A stretch of 64,000 nt of DNA from Ruminococcus difficilis (GTDB taxonomy: Bacteria; Bacillota_A; Clostridia; Oscillospirales; Acutalibacteraceae). Within the stretch, counting starts at the first letter, position 1, and the number at the start of each line of letters is the position of its first letter. Made by a program: the position numbers and the translations under genes. The DNA lies in contig NZ_JAEQMG010000117.1 of NCBI RefSeq assembly GCF_016680995.1, positions 1-64,000 of the forward strand, read 5' to 3'. Below are positions 17,213 to 26,521 of the stretch, one piece after another. Below the pieces are notes generated by a model. It ran no database searches and was not told where the DNA came from. It saw only the letters and a program-made list of their open reading frames with translations.

Positions 17213-18991
17213 TTATTTTATTGCCGCGGAGGGGCGTTTTGCTTTGACGGTTACTTTATCGTCGGGCTTGTGGTCGTCGAGGACATCGTAGATATCCTGG
17301 AAGGAGGTGATCGTCTTGCCGTCCAGCTCCGTGATGATATCGCCCTCTTTGATATCGGTGCCCGCGAGGGAGCCTTCCGAATCGATCTTGCTGACGAGAA
17401 CGCCTGCGGGAGCGCCGGAGTAATCGCCGGAGGCGAGCTCTTTGCCGGAGAAGCCGATGCGGGTACGCCCCTTGACATAGCCGTAGTGCATCAGATCGCC
17501 CGCGATCCGCTCCACTGTCGCGGAGGGGATGGAGAAGGTCATGCTCTCAAAGTTTTCGGCGACCACCTTGGCGGTGGTGATGCCGATCACCTGACCGTAG
17601 AGGTTGCACAGCGGACCGCCCGAGCTGCCGGGGCTGATTGCGGCGTCACACTGAATGTAGCGCACGTTCTTGTTGACGGAAAGCTCACGGTCCACGGCGG
17701 ACACAACGCCTCTGGTCAGGGTGTTCTGGAACTGTTTACCGCCGGGAGAGCCGACCGCGATCACATCGTCGCCGATCGCGATCTTCTCGGAATCACCGAA
17801 GGTGACCGCTTTGAGATCCTTTGCGTCGATCTTGAGTACCGCGAGGTCGGTCCATGTGTCGTAGCCGACGATCTGCGCCTGATACTTGTCGCCGTTGTTC
17901 ATCAGGATGCTGACGGCGTAGGCGCGGCTGTTGCCGATGACGTGGGCGTTGGTGATCAGGTAGCCGTCCGACGAGATGATCACACCGGAGCCCTGCGAGA
18001 CGGCGTCGGCGATATCATCCGTGATCTTATCCTGATAGCAGATGACGGTCACGACGCTGTCGCTCACCGTATTATACGCGCTCTGGGTGGTGTATTTCGC
18101 GTCATCCTTATCCTTGGGAAGATCCTCGAGTTGGATGTTTTTTGCGTCCTCATCCGGCTTTCCGACGGAATCGGGATTGTCATCGTCACGCTTTTGGGTC
18201 TCGCCGTTGTCGGCGATCAGGGTGATGGTGTCCTCAACGTCGGTGTAGCTGTCGCTGTTTTGATTGAAGGAAAACGGGTTGACGCCGTATTCGGAGTTGC
18301 CGTCGCCGTCCTCACCGTTATCTCCGAAGGAGAAAGGATTATCGGGATCGATCGTGGGTGTACCCTGTCCGCGATGTGTGCTCGCGATATAGAATCCGAA
18401 TCCCACGACCATTGCCGCGAGCAGTGCGCAGAGGATGATGATGAACACCTTGGTGCCGGTGGAGGTAGGCTCCTTCGGCGGCTTTTGATTCACCGGCTGA
18501 GCGGGGTTCGGCGCCTGACTCGGCATGGGCGCGTAGGGCTGGAAGTTTTTGATCGACTGATCGGGTTGGGGCGGCGTCTGCGGATAGACCGGCGCCTGCT
18601 GATACCCCGTGTTCGGATAGTAGTACTGCGCCGGCTGTTGTACGGGTTGCTGCACGGGCTGCTGTACCGGTTGTTGCATAGGCTGCTGTACCGGCTGCTG
18701 CGGGTAGTAGGGATAGCCGTAGGGCGTTGTATTCGGATAAGCCGCGGGCTGCTGCACAGGCTGTGCAGGAGGCGTCTGCTGTTGAGGCTGCTGCGGTAAC
18801 GTGTATTCCTGCATGGGCTCGGGCTTTATTGCTTCGGCAGGGGGTTCATTGGCGGGAGTGTCGGCGACAGGTTCCGGGATGGCGTCGCTGTCAGCCTGTA
18901 CCTGTTCTGCTCCGAAGCCTTGCTGTTCGAGCTCCAGTGATTCGTATTCTTCTTCGGGATGATATGCCTTTTTCGGCGTCAAATCGTCCAT
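17213..18991 (-). CDS. HtrA/DegP-like membrane serine protease with PDZ domain
   Basis: 592 residues. A long cytoplasmic segment (1-178) is rich in Gln/Pro (QQPVQQP repeats). One membrane segment follows (about 181-203), then an acidic linker, a trypsin-like protease domain (about 300-495) with triad His350 (ITNAHVIG), Asp382 (TDLAVLKID) and Ser457 (GSSGGPL), and one PDZ domain to the end. Such proteases degrade misfolded proteins at the outer membrane face. Start ATG 18991, with GGAAAGG upstream. It follows the two-component genes on the same strand after a 146 bp gap with a repeat, recalling the CssRS-HtrA envelope stress arrangement of Bacillus. Confidence 0.9.
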   Translation of the reverse strand: MDDLTPKKAYHPEEEYESLELEQQGFGAEQVQADSDAIPEPVADTPANEPPAEAIKPEPMQEYTLPQQPQQQTPPAQPVQQPAAYPNTTPYGYPYYPQQPVQQPMQQPVQQPVQQPVQQPAQYYYPNTGYQQAPVYPQTPPQPDQSIKNFQPYAPMPSQAPNPAQPVNQKPPKEPTSTGTKVFIIILCALLAAMVVGFGFYIASTHRGQGTPTIDPDNPFSFGDNGEDGDGNSEYGVNPFSFNQNSDSYTDVEDTITLIADNGETQKRDDDNPDSVGKPDEDAKNIQLEDLPKDKDDAKYTTQSAYNTVSDSVVTVICYQDKITDDIADAVSQGSGVIISSDGYLITNAHVIGNSRAYAVSILMNNGDKYQAQIVGYDTWTDLAVLKIDAKDLKAVTFGDSEKIAIGDDVIAVGSPGGKQFQNTLTRGVVSAVDRELSVNKNVRYIQCDAAISPGSSGGPLCNLYGQVIGITTAKVVAENFESMTFSIPSATVERIAGDLMHYGYVKGRTRIGFSGKELASGDYSGAPAGVLVSKIDSEGSLAGTDIKEGDIITELDGKTITSFQDIYDVLDDHKPDDKVTVKAKRPSAAIK

Positions 18992-19079
18992 ATTCAAATA
19001 CCTTTCCTTTCCGCCCACGATTTTTCCATGACCGCGTTACCGTGGGCAATACGCGGCGGAGTATGATAGTGAGATGATT

Positions 19080-19135
19080 CTTAATATGTTGAGATTGGAC
19101 GCGTGCGTCCTTTTCTCGCAATGACTGATCGATAG
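19080..19135. repeat. Copy of the GTTGAGATTG...CGCAATGA dispersed repeat
   Basis: TGTTGAGATTGGACGCGTGC and CTCGCAATGACTGATCG match, in inverted orientation, the repeat near 16040. It fills most of the gap between the histidine kinase end and the HtrA start. Confidence 0.55.
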
Positions 19136-19137
19136 CG

Positions 19138-20721
19138 TTATTCTTCCGTTTCGTTGTCAACGGTCGCTTCTACGTATTTTTGCTCTTTATCCTTGTTGGT
19201 TTCGGGGGTCTGCTGAACGGTCTTCGGCAGACGGATGGTGAACGTAGTGAATTCGTTGACACGGGAATCGACATAGATATCGCCGCCGTGCAGTCGCATG
19301 ATGGTCTTGGCGATAAACAGACCCAGGCCCATGCCCTTCTTGTCGATACTGCGGCTCTTGTCGGTTTTATAGAAGCGGTCAAAGACGTACCGGATATCCT
19401 CCGGCGGGATGCCGGGGCCGGTGTTGGTGATGCTGACGGATACATCATAGCGTGTCTCTTCCACACCGAAGTGGATGGTGCCGCCTTCGTCGGTGAACTT
19501 GACCGCGTTTTCGATCAGGTTATACACGACCTGATACATCAGATCGGGGTCGGCGTCGACAATGATACTGCGAAAGTCCTCCAGACCCGTGATGTGCAGC
19601 TTGCGGGCGATGATCTTTTGCTCGTAGCTCGCGAGGATCGTGATGATCAGCGAGAACATATCGAACTTCTGACGGTTGACCTTCAGCTCGCCGCGGTCGA
19701 TGCGCGACAGGTTCAGCATGGAGGTCACGAGCCGCGACAGACGCTTGACCTCGGTGGACACGATCTTCATATAGTGATCGTGTCGTTCGGGCGGGATGGT
19801 GCCGTCAAGCATACCGTCGATGAAGCCCGCGATAGTCGTCATGGGCGTTTTCAGCTCATGTGATACGTTGGAGATGAACGAGCGGCGCATTCCCTCGCTG
19901 GAAGCAAGGCTGTCCGCCATATAGTTGAACGCGGTCGCCAGCTCGCCGATCTCATCATCGGAGGTGACATTGACGCGCACGGAAAAATCGCCGACAGCAA
20001 ATTTCTTGGCGGCGTATGACATCTGCTTGAGCGGCTTAGTCATGCTGTAGGACATGAAAGCGACAAAGATGATAATGATGATCAGCATCACCGCAGCCGC
20101 AGTCAGGAAGATCTGCAAAAACGTGACCGGCAGTCCCGAAAGGAAGGTCGCCTTAGTGGTGACATAGCAGAACGCCGACGGGTTGATGTCGGAATCCAGC
20201 ACGATCGGTACGCCCGCTGTATAGCGGTTGTCGGAATAGTAGCCGTCCAGCGTACCCGAGGAGAAGTATTCGCCCGGGGTGGTCTCGAACAGAACCTTGG
20301 AAGGGAAGGCGCGTGTCTTGTGTATGCAGTTGTCACCCTCCGAGCAATACAGACAAATCCCCTTATTGTCGGTGATCAGCACGTCGGCGTCGAGGCTTTT
20401 CGAGATACTGCCGACCGTGATGCCGACCGGAGAATGCTCGTCGATGACCAGCGAATGAACCGACGGGATGATGTACGAATAGGTGGTGATCGCCTCTGAT
20501 ACTTTGTGGGCGTTATCCAGCAGCGTCTTCTTCTTTTCTTCTTCCCAGTATCGGTTGACAAAGGTGTACATGGTCACGCTCAGCGCGATGAAGCTGGTCA
20601 GCAGGATCGAGATGCCGAAGATCAGATATTTTTTGAAGAGGGATCGCCGCACGCGAAAGTGCGGCGCTTTTCCACGGTAAGAAGCGGACGTTTTGTTCGC
20701 TTGATCAGCCTTTTGTTTCAA
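19138..20721 (-). CDS. Sensor histidine kinase of a two-component system
   Basis: 527 residues: membrane segment 1 (about 31-52), an extracytoplasmic sensor of about 130 residues with a cysteine pair (CLYCSEGDNC), membrane segment 2, HAMP, a HisKA domain with H-box SHELKTPMTTI, and an HATPase domain with N box (NLIENAVKF), GPGIPPEDI and GMGLGLFIA. The kinase autophosphorylates and passes phosphate to the regulator encoded just upstream. Its first codons overlap the regulator gene by 17 bases, so the two are translated together. The last 30 residues are acidic and not conserved. The signal is unknown; the adjacent HtrA suggests envelope stress. Confidence 0.92.
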   Translation of the reverse strand: MKQKADQANKTSASYRGKAPHFRVRRSLFKKYLIFGISILLTSFIALSVTMYTFVNRYWEEEKKKTLLDNAHKVSEAITTYSYIIPSVHSLVIDEHSPVGITVGSISKSLDADVLITDNKGICLYCSEGDNCIHKTRAFPSKVLFETTPGEYFSSGTLDGYYSDNRYTAGVPIVLDSDINPSAFCYVTTKATFLSGLPVTFLQIFLTAAAVMLIIIIIFVAFMSYSMTKPLKQMSYAAKKFAVGDFSVRVNVTSDDEIGELATAFNYMADSLASSEGMRRSFISNVSHELKTPMTTIAGFIDGMLDGTIPPERHDHYMKIVSTEVKRLSRLVTSMLNLSRIDRGELKVNRQKFDMFSLIITILASYEQKIIARKLHITGLEDFRSIIVDADPDLMYQVVYNLIENAVKFTDEGGTIHFGVEETRYDVSVSITNTGPGIPPEDIRYVFDRFYKTDKSRSIDKKGMGLGLFIAKTIMRLHGGDIYVDSRVNEFTTFTIRLPKTVQQTPETNKDKEQKYVEATVDNETEE

Positions 20722-21394
20722 ATTTATAGCCTACTCCCCAGACGGTGCGCAGCTCCCATTTGTCGGAGACGCCGTCGATTTTCTCTCTGATGCGTTTTAC
20801 GTGTACGTCAACGGTACGGCTGTCGCCGTAGTATTCAAAGCCCCAGACCTGGTCGAGCAGCTGATCGCGCGTGAAAACCTTGTTCGGGTTGGACGCGAGG
20901 TGATACAGCAGCTCCAGCTCCTTGGGCGGGGTGTCGATCTGTTTGCCGTCGACGATCAGCTCATAGTTGGTCAGGTTGATGACGAGCTTGTCCCAGCGGA
21001 CTTCCTTGACGGCTTCTTCTTCGGTACTGCCCGTTCTGCGCAGGACGGCACGGATGCGCGCGACGACTTCCTTTGCCTCAAAGGGCTTGACCACATAATC
21101 GTCCGCTCCAAGCTCCAGACCGAGGATCTTGTCGAATACCTCGCCCTTGGCGGTGAGCATGATGATGGGGCAGTCGGAGGTTTTGCGGATCTCTCGGCAT
21201 ACCTGCCAGCCGTCCATCTTGGGCAGCATGATATCGAGCAGCACCAACGCGGGCTGTTCACGGTCAAAGAGCTCCAGCGCCTGTTCGCCGTCGTTGGCGA
21301 TGGCAGTGGTGTAGCCCTCTTTCTCAATGTACAGGCGCAACAGCTCGCAGATGTTCTGGTCGTCGTCTACAATAAGGATTTTACGATTGTTCAT
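20705..21394 (-). CDS. OmpR/PhoB-type response regulator
   Basis: 229 residues. The receiver domain (1-118) has the acidic pocket DDD near residue 10, phospho-acceptor Asp54 (LLDIMLP) and the KPFEAKE lysine. The winged-helix domain (about 130-229) carries TPPKELELLYHL, FTRDQLLDQVWG and RTVDVHVKRIREKI. It binds DNA when phosphorylated by the overlapping histidine kinase. GAGGT precedes ATG 21394. A TATAAT lies at 21433-21438 (minus strand), but its -35 match is poor. The gap 21395-21565 also holds the terminator of the aminotransferase gene. Confidence 0.94.
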   Translation of the reverse strand: MNNRKILIVDDDQNICELLRLYIEKEGYTTAIANDGEQALELFDREQPALVLLDIMLPKMDGWQVCREIRKTSDCPIIMLTAKGEVFDKILGLELGADDYVVKPFEAKEVVARIRAVLRRTGSTEEEAVKEVRWDKLVINLTNYELIVDGKQIDTPPKELELLYHLASNPNKVFTRDQLLDQVWGFEYYGDSRTVDVHVKRIREKIDGVSDKWELRTVWGVGYKFETKG

Positions 21395-21527
21395 AGCGTT
21401 ACCTCACGGTTTCTGTTTTTTCTTTCTTTTACATTATAATATATATTTTAGCGAAATAGTGAACTTTTTTTAAACTTATGGTGAGGATCGGTTGAAATAT
21501 GGGGAAAAGCAATTTTTGCCGATTCCA

Positions 21528-21553
21528 AAAGAGGCCGCTCGCGCAGCCTCTTT
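21528..21553 (-). terminator. Terminator after the DegT aminotransferase gene
   Basis: AAAGAGGC (21528-21535) pairs with GCCTCTTT (21546-21553), 12 bases past the stop at 21566. Confidence 0.7.
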
Positions 21554-21565
21554 ATTATTTCATTA

Positions 21566-22774
21566 TTACGTCAACTTGTTATACACCTCAATGAAGGTGT
21601 CGATCACATACTGCGCCTCTTCATCTGTCATCACGGAGTTCATGGGCAGGGTCAGCTGATTCTTGTGCATATTATACGCATAAGGGTAGTCGATGATGTC
21701 AAAGCCCTTTTGCTTGTAGGCGGTCATCATCGGCAGCGGCTTGAAGTGGACGTTGCAGTTGACGCCGCGCTGCTTCATTTCATCATAGAAGCGGTTGCGG
21801 AACTCGGCGTCCTTGCCTAAGAAGCGCACAAAGTACAGATGGCCGCTGGAGCGGTGATCACTGCCGCGGTGGTCGAGCACCTGGATATTCAGACCCTCAA
21901 ACGCCTTGTTGTAGCGGGCGATCAGCTGATGGCGGCGGCTGAGCATCCTGTCATAGCGGCGAAGCTGTGCCAGTCCGATCGCCGCGAGGACGTCGGGCAT
22001 ATTACACTTGTACTGGGTGTTGACGACGTCATACTCCCATGAGGTGCCCTTGTCCTTGGTGAACGCGTCCTTGGTCTGGCCGTGCAGGGTCATCAGCATA
22101 TATTGCTTGTACAGATCGTTGCTGTCCACACCGGGGATCTCGCGCCATGTCGCGGCGCCGCCCTCGGCGGTGGTCATGTTCTTGACTGCGTGGAAGCTGA
22201 AATTGGTGAAATCGGCGATGGAACCGCACATCTTGCCGTGCCACTGCGCGCCGAAGGCATGAGCGGCGTCAGCCATAACGATGACGCGTCCGAGTGCGAG
22301 CTGGATCGGATTTTCGGAAGCCCTGAAAAGCGAGCGCTTCTTCTCGACGATCTCAAAGATGCGGTCATAATCGCACACCACGCCCGCCAGATCAACAGGG
22401 ATGATGACCTTGGTCTTGGGGGTGATCGCTTCCTCCACCTTGTCGTAATCCATCTCGTAGGAATCCTGCTTGCAGTCGATCATCACCGGCGTCGCGCCGA
22501 CATGATAGATGATGGACGCCGAAGCGGTGTAGGTGTAGGTGGGCACGATGACCTCGTCGCCGGGGCCTACGCCGAGCAGACGCAGGGTCATTTCCGCGCA
22601 GGCTGTCTGGCTGGACAGACATACCGCCTTTTTTGTGTTGCATTTCTTGGCGATCTCCTGTTCAAACAGCTTGGTTTTGGGGCCTGTGGTGATCCAGCCG
22701 GAGCGCAGGGTATCTACGACCTCCGCGATCTCATCCTCTCCGATATCGGGAGGGGAAAAAGGTATATTCATCAT
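21566..22774 (-). CDS. DegT/DnrJ/EryC1/StrS family PLP sugar aminotransferase
   Basis: 402 residues. These enzymes move an amino group from glutamate to a keto-sugar nucleotide. Seen: the opening IPFSPPDIGEDEI and GWITTGPKTKLFE, the PLP region DAAHAFGA, the lysine that binds PLP in FHAVKNMTTAEGG, and the C-terminal NCNVHFKPLPMM. ATG 22774 is set by AGGAGA eight bases upstream (the next Met is adjacent). A CapD-type dehydratase that could supply a 4-keto sugar lies about 0.8 kb away on the other side of spoIIID. That is compatible with a UDP-bacillosamine-like amino sugar, but the product is not proven. Confidence 0.88.
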   Translation of the reverse strand: MMNIPFSPPDIGEDEIAEVVDTLRSGWITTGPKTKLFEQEIAKKCNTKKAVCLSSQTACAEMTLRLLGVGPGDEVIVPTYTYTASASIIYHVGATPVMIDCKQDSYEMDYDKVEEAITPKTKVIIPVDLAGVVCDYDRIFEIVEKKRSLFRASENPIQLALGRVIVMADAAHAFGAQWHGKMCGSIADFTNFSFHAVKNMTTAEGGAATWREIPGVDSNDLYKQYMLMTLHGQTKDAFTKDKGTSWEYDVVNTQYKCNMPDVLAAIGLAQLRRYDRMLSRRHQLIARYNKAFEGLNIQVLDHRGSDHRSSGHLYFVRFLGKDAEFRNRFYDEMKQRGVNCNVHFKPLPMMTAYKQKGFDIIDYPYAYNMHKNQLTLPMNSVMTDEEAQYVIDTFIEVYNKLT

Positions 22775-22860
22775 AAGACATATCTCCTGTACGCGGCAAA
22801 CATTGTTCGCCCTATTTATACAGAATATATTATACACCTTATGAGGGAGAATGTAAAGAG

Positions 22861-23031
22861 GAATTAGGAATATGAATGAGGAATTAGGAGTTAAGAATTA
22901 GGAGTTAGGAATTAGGAATTAGGAGTTATGGGCGGACGCTGTCCGCACCTGATCCATATAAGTAATTTAAACGCTTCATTCTTATCCTATAGGAATCGTA
23001 ACACGAAGTGTTTCCCTTAATTCCTCATTCT
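22861..23031. repeat. Heptamer-armed hairpin element, copy G (inverted)
   Basis: Arms are GGAATTA/GGAGTTA heptamers (22861-22927 and 23016-23030, inverted). Hairpin 2 is GCGGAC-GCT-GTCCGC (22932-22946) and hairpin 1 AACAC-GAA-GTGTT (23000-23012). The right arm overlaps the last codons of spoIIID, giving its AGG AAT TAA end. Confidence 0.75.
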
Positions 23032-23280
23032 TTTCAACATCTCGTACTTATGCTTGGTCGCCTCGCCGCCTCTGAGGTGGCGTTCTTCTTTGTTGACGTC
23101 CAGCACGGCGCGCACCTCCTTGTACAGCCCGGAGTTGAGCTTGGGGAGCAGGGTGGTGATGTCCTTATGTACGGTGGACTTGCTGACGCCGAATACCGCT
23201 GCGGTATCGCGCACGGTGCTCTGATGCTCAATGATATACTCGCCTAAACGGATGGCGCGGTCTTCTAAGATTCCTTTCAT
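23017..23280 (-). CDS. spoIIID: Stage III sporulation protein D, mother-cell transcription factor
   Basis: 87 residues closely matching SpoIIID: an N-terminal RAIRLGEYIIEHQSTVRDTA, the recognition helix GVSKSTVHKDIT, and the C-terminal basic HLRGGEATKHKYE stretch. It binds DNA and switches the mother-cell programme from sigma-E to sigma-K. The start at ATG 23280 has GGGAGG upstream; a longer frame of 25 more codons lacks similarity. A sigma-E-like promoter lies upstream (23368-23396). The final codons and stop (AGG AAT TAA) are part of a heptamer repeat arm, so the tail after KRM is probably not ancestral. Confidence 0.95.
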   Translation of the reverse strand: MKGILEDRAIRLGEYIIEHQSTVRDTAAVFGVSKSTVHKDITTLLPKLNSGLYKEVRAVLDVNKEERHLRGGEATKHKYEMLKRMRN

Positions 23281-23367
23281 GGAAGCCTCCCTGATCGTGG
23301 CGCGGAGAAAAGGATCGGCGGTCAAAAGGCCGCTGTCATGTGCTTTTCGCCGCACGGATTCTGATAA

Positions 23368-23396
23368 AGTATATGGCGCTTACAGGAGGAATATGC
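23368..23396 (-). promoter_or_regulatory. Sigma-E-like sporulation promoter of spoIIID
   Basis: On the minus strand GCATATT (23390-23396), a 14-base spacer and CATATACT (23368-23375). This fits the Bacillus sigma-E consensus (kmATATT, 13-15 bases, CATACAMT) well. It lies about 90 bases before the start codon. Confidence 0.6.
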
Positions 23397-23455
23397 GGGC
23401 GGATGCGGCAATAATCATGCGGCGTTTTTATAAAAAATGTACGATGTGAAAGTGA

Positions 23456-23484
23456 TTGACTTTAGACGCGTTATGCGGTATAAT
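23456..23484 (+). promoter_or_regulatory. Sigma-A promoter of the CapD-like gene
   Basis: TTGACT (23456-23461), a 17-base spacer and TATAAT (23479-23484), 54 bases upstream of the start at 23539. Confidence 0.7.
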
Positions 23485-23538
23485 TATCATGATTTATTGT
23501 GTGCATCAAGAATAGTATAGATAAAAAGGGTTTTGATT

Positions 23539-25434
23539 ATGAAGAAAATGAATGTCAGAAAAATATTTCTGATGCTTGCCGACGCGGGGCTGATCGCGAT
23601 ATCGGCGCTGCTCAGCAATATGCTGCTCGGCTGGTACGGTATTATGACCCGCGGAAATACAATGGGTATTGCCGTACAGCCTGTCCGTATCGTTGGTGTG
23701 ATCGGCATGAGTATGCTGTTTTGCTTCTTCTTTCTGTTCGTATTCGGCGCGTATAACAAGGTCTGGCGCGATCTCAAAGCAGGCGATATCGCCATGTGCG
23801 CCTTGGCGGTCGTGCTCGGTCTGGGTCTGAGTTTTCTGTTCATGAACCTGATGGACAAGCCCCCTACAGTAGAGTTTATGACGTTGGATACGCTGTTGAG
23901 TGTATCGGCGATCTGCATTTTCCGTATTTGCTTCCGCAACACGGTGGTACACCTGATCCAGGCGGGCGAGTTCAACAGCGAGGAATACGACAGGACCCTG
24001 ATCGTCGGCGCTGGTAACGCCGCGCGCATGATCCTGCAGGAGATCAAATACGCGCGACAGGATCAGAACAATCCTTCCAACATGATCCTGCCGGTGTGCA
24101 TGGTGGACGATGATCCGTCCAAATTCCACACCAAGCTGATGGGCGTGGAGGTCGTCGGACTCACCAAGGATATCCCGCTGGTATGCCGCCAGTATAATAT
24201 CGACCTCGTGATCTTCGCGATCCCTTCCTGCACCGAGGAGGAGCGCAAACGCATCATGGGCTACTGCTCCGAATCCGGCTGCCGTATCAAAACGGTGCCT
24301 TATTTGAGCCAGCTCTTTCTGGATGACGATTCGACCCAGATCCTCTCTCAGATCAAGGATATCAAGATCGAGGATCTGCTTGGCAGACCTCCGATCACCT
24401 TCAATAAAAAGAAGATCCGCGATTTTATCAACGGCAAGATCTGCATGGTCACGGGCGGCGGCGGTTCCATCGGCTCCGAGCTGGTGCGCCAGATCGCCAA
24501 GTACAATCCCGAGCAGATCATCATCGTGGATATCTATGAAAACAACGCCTACGATATCCAGCAGGAGCTGTACATCGAGTACGGCGACAGTCTGGATCTC
24601 GTCACCCTGATCGCGTCTGTGCGCGACTACGCGAAGATGGACACCATCTTTGCGGAGTACCGTCCGCAGGTCGTGTTCCACGCGGCGGCGCATAAGCATG
24701 TTCCGCTGATGGAGGTATCTCCGACCGAGGCGGTCAAGAACAATATCTTCGGCACGCTCAATATGGTGAATCTTGCCGAAAAATACGAGGTGGAGCGCTT
24801 TGTGATGATCTCCACCGATAAAGCGGTCAATCCCACCAACGTCATGGGCGCTACCAAGCGCTGTTGTGAGATGATCGTGCAGAACCATTCCCACAAGGGC
24901 GGCAAGACTGAATTTGTCACCACGCGATTCGGTAACGTGCTGGGCTCCAACGGCTCGGTCATCCCGCTGTTCCGCCGACAGATCGAGGCGGGCAGACCCG
25001 TCACCGTCACTCATCCGGATATCATCCGCTACTTTATGACGATCCCCGAGGCGGTATCGCTGGTGCTGGAAGCCGGCGCGATCGCTAACGGCGGCGAGAT
25101 CTTCGTGCTCGATATGGGCGATCCCGTCAAGATCACCACCCTCGCCGAGAACCTGATCCGCATGTACGGCAAGGTGCCGTATCGTGATGTGGAGATCAAG
25201 TTTACCGGCTTACGCCCCGGCGAAAAGCTCTATGAGGAGCTGTTGATGGACGAAGAAGGTCTGCAAAAGACCGATAACAAGAAGATCTTCATCGGCAACC
25301 AGATCGAAACCGATCCCGAAAAGCTGAACCGACAGCTTGATGAGCTGCATGAGATCGTCGAGACCAACGATAATGACGCGACCGTCAAGAAGCTAGAGAG
25401 CATGGTGGACACCTTCCATCATAATGTAAACTGA
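23539..25434 (+). CDS. CapD/PglF-type membrane nucleotide-sugar 4,6-dehydratase
   Basis: 631 residues. Four membrane segments occupy about 1-120. A nucleotide-binding region (about 140-270, LIVGAGNAARMIL) follows, then an extended short-chain dehydrogenase domain with MVTGGGGSIGSELVRQI and the active-site string STDKAVNPTNVMGATKR. The family (PglF, WbpM, CapD) usually converts UDP-GlcNAc to its 4-keto-6-deoxy form at the membrane, the first step to bacillosamine or QuiNAc. The start at ATG 23539 is eight bases after AAAGGG; an upstream TTG adds two residues. galE follows 77 bp later. Its likely substrate, UDP-GlcNAc, is the end product of the pathway encoded at 27-30 kb. Confidence 0.9.
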   Translation: MKKMNVRKIFLMLADAGLIAISALLSNMLLGWYGIMTRGNTMGIAVQPVRIVGVIGMSMLFCFFFLFVFGAYNKVWRDLKAGDIAMCALAVVLGLGLSFLFMNLMDKPPTVEFMTLDTLLSVSAICIFRICFRNTVVHLIQAGEFNSEEYDRTLIVGAGNAARMILQEIKYARQDQNNPSNMILPVCMVDDDPSKFHTKLMGVEVVGLTKDIPLVCRQYNIDLVIFAIPSCTEEERKRIMGYCSESGCRIKTVPYLSQLFLDDDSTQILSQIKDIKIEDLLGRPPITFNKKKIRDFINGKICMVTGGGGSIGSELVRQIAKYNPEQIIIVDIYENNAYDIQQELYIEYGDSLDLVTLIASVRDYAKMDTIFAEYRPQVVFHAAAHKHVPLMEVSPTEAVKNNIFGTLNMVNLAEKYEVERFVMISTDKAVNPTNVMGATKRCCEMIVQNHSHKGGKTEFVTTRFGNVLGSNGSVIPLFRRQIEAGRPVTVTHPDIIRYFMTIPEAVSLVLEAGAIANGGEIFVLDMGDPVKITTLAENLIRMYGKVPYRDVEIKFTGLRPGEKLYEELLMDEEGLQKTDNKKIFIGNQIETDPEKLNRQLDELHEIVETNDNDATVKKLESMVDTFHHNVN

Positions 25435-25511
25435 TTGGTATATGCTTTTTTTTAACGCGGTTGAATGCGTCTGCGGTTCCCAGCATCATTCACCCGACAA
25501 AGGAGGATATT

Positions 25512-26519
25512 ATGAAAGTATTACTGACCGGCGGCGCCGGGTATATCGGCAGTCATACCGCCGTCGAGATGATCGAAGCGGGTCATGAGGTCGTGATCGC
25601 CGATAACTTTGACAACAGCTCACCCAAGGTCATCGACCGTATCGAGACCATTACCGGCACCCGTCCCATCCTCTATGAGCTGGACGTCGCGGATCGCTCC
25701 GCGGTGGACGCGATGTTCCAGAGAGAGAACTTTGACGCGGTGGTGCATTTCGCGGGACTCAAGGCGGTAGGCGAGAGCTGCGCTATCCCCGTGCGCTATT
25801 ACCGCAACAATATCGACACCACCCTCACCCTCTTAGAGGTGATGAAAAAGCGCGGCGTTCACAATATCGTGTTCAGTTCTTCGGCGACCGTTTACGGTAT
25901 CCCCGAGGAAGTGCCGCTCAGAGAGGGTATGCCGACCTCCTGCACCAACCCCTACGGTTGGACAAAATACATGAATGAACAGATCCTGACCGACGCCGCG
26001 ACCGCGGATCCCGAGTTGAGCGTAGTGCTGCTGCGCTACTTCAATCCCATCGGCGCGCACAAGAGCGGTCTGATCGGCGAGAATCCCAACGGCATCCCCA
26101 ATAATCTCATGCCTTATATCACGCAGGTGGCTGTCGGTAAGCTCGAACGCCTCGGCGTATTCGGCAACGATTATCCCACCCATGACGGCACCGGTGTGCG
26201 CGATTATATCCACGTCGTCGATCTGGCGCAGGGTCACCTCAGGGCGATCGACTATGCCGCGGAGCACAAGGGCACCGAGATCTTCAACCTCGGCACCGGC
26301 GTCGGCTACAGCGTGCTGGATATCGTCAATGCCTTTATGAAGGTCAACGATATCGAGATCCCTTATGACATCAAGCCCCGCCGTGCGGGCGACATCGCCG
26401 AGTGCTACGCCGACCCCGCCAAGGCGAAGGAAGGGCTGAACTGGACAGCGCAATACGGCATCGAAGAGATGTGCCGCGACAGCTGGAACTGGCAGAAGAA
26501 CAACCCGAAGGGGTATTGA
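25512..26519 (+). CDS. galE: UDP-glucose 4-epimerase
   Basis: 335 residues of the GalE type: NAD-binding GGAGYIGSH, VVHFAGLKAVGES, the SSATVYG serine/threonine, catalytic YGWTKYMNE (YxxxK) and the late RRAGDIAECYADP. It interconverts UDP-glucose and UDP-galactose, and some members also act on the GlcNAc/GalNAc pair. ATG 25512 is preceded by AAAGGAGG. It lies after the CapD-like gene on the same strand, probably in one transcript. A heptamer-armed element begins two bases after the stop. Confidence 0.95.
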   Translation: MKVLLTGGAGYIGSHTAVEMIEAGHEVVIADNFDNSSPKVIDRIETITGTRPILYELDVADRSAVDAMFQRENFDAVVHFAGLKAVGESCAIPVRYYRNNIDTTLTLLEVMKKRGVHNIVFSSSATVYGIPEEVPLREGMPTSCTNPYGWTKYMNEQILTDAATADPELSVVLLRYFNPIGAHKSGLIGENPNGIPNNLMPYITQVAVGKLERLGVFGNDYPTHDGTGVRDYIHVVDLAQGHLRAIDYAAEHKGTEIFNLGTGVGYSVLDIVNAFMKVNDIEIPYDIKPRRAGDIAECYADPAKAKEGLNWTAQYGIEEMCRDSWNWQKNNPKGY

Positions 26520-26521
26520 TC

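Noticed and set aside
17270..18799. Plus-strand frame of about 500 codons opposite the HtrA gene
   Set aside because: Arg/Leu repeats are the complement of the Gln/Pro repeats; no start context and no family.
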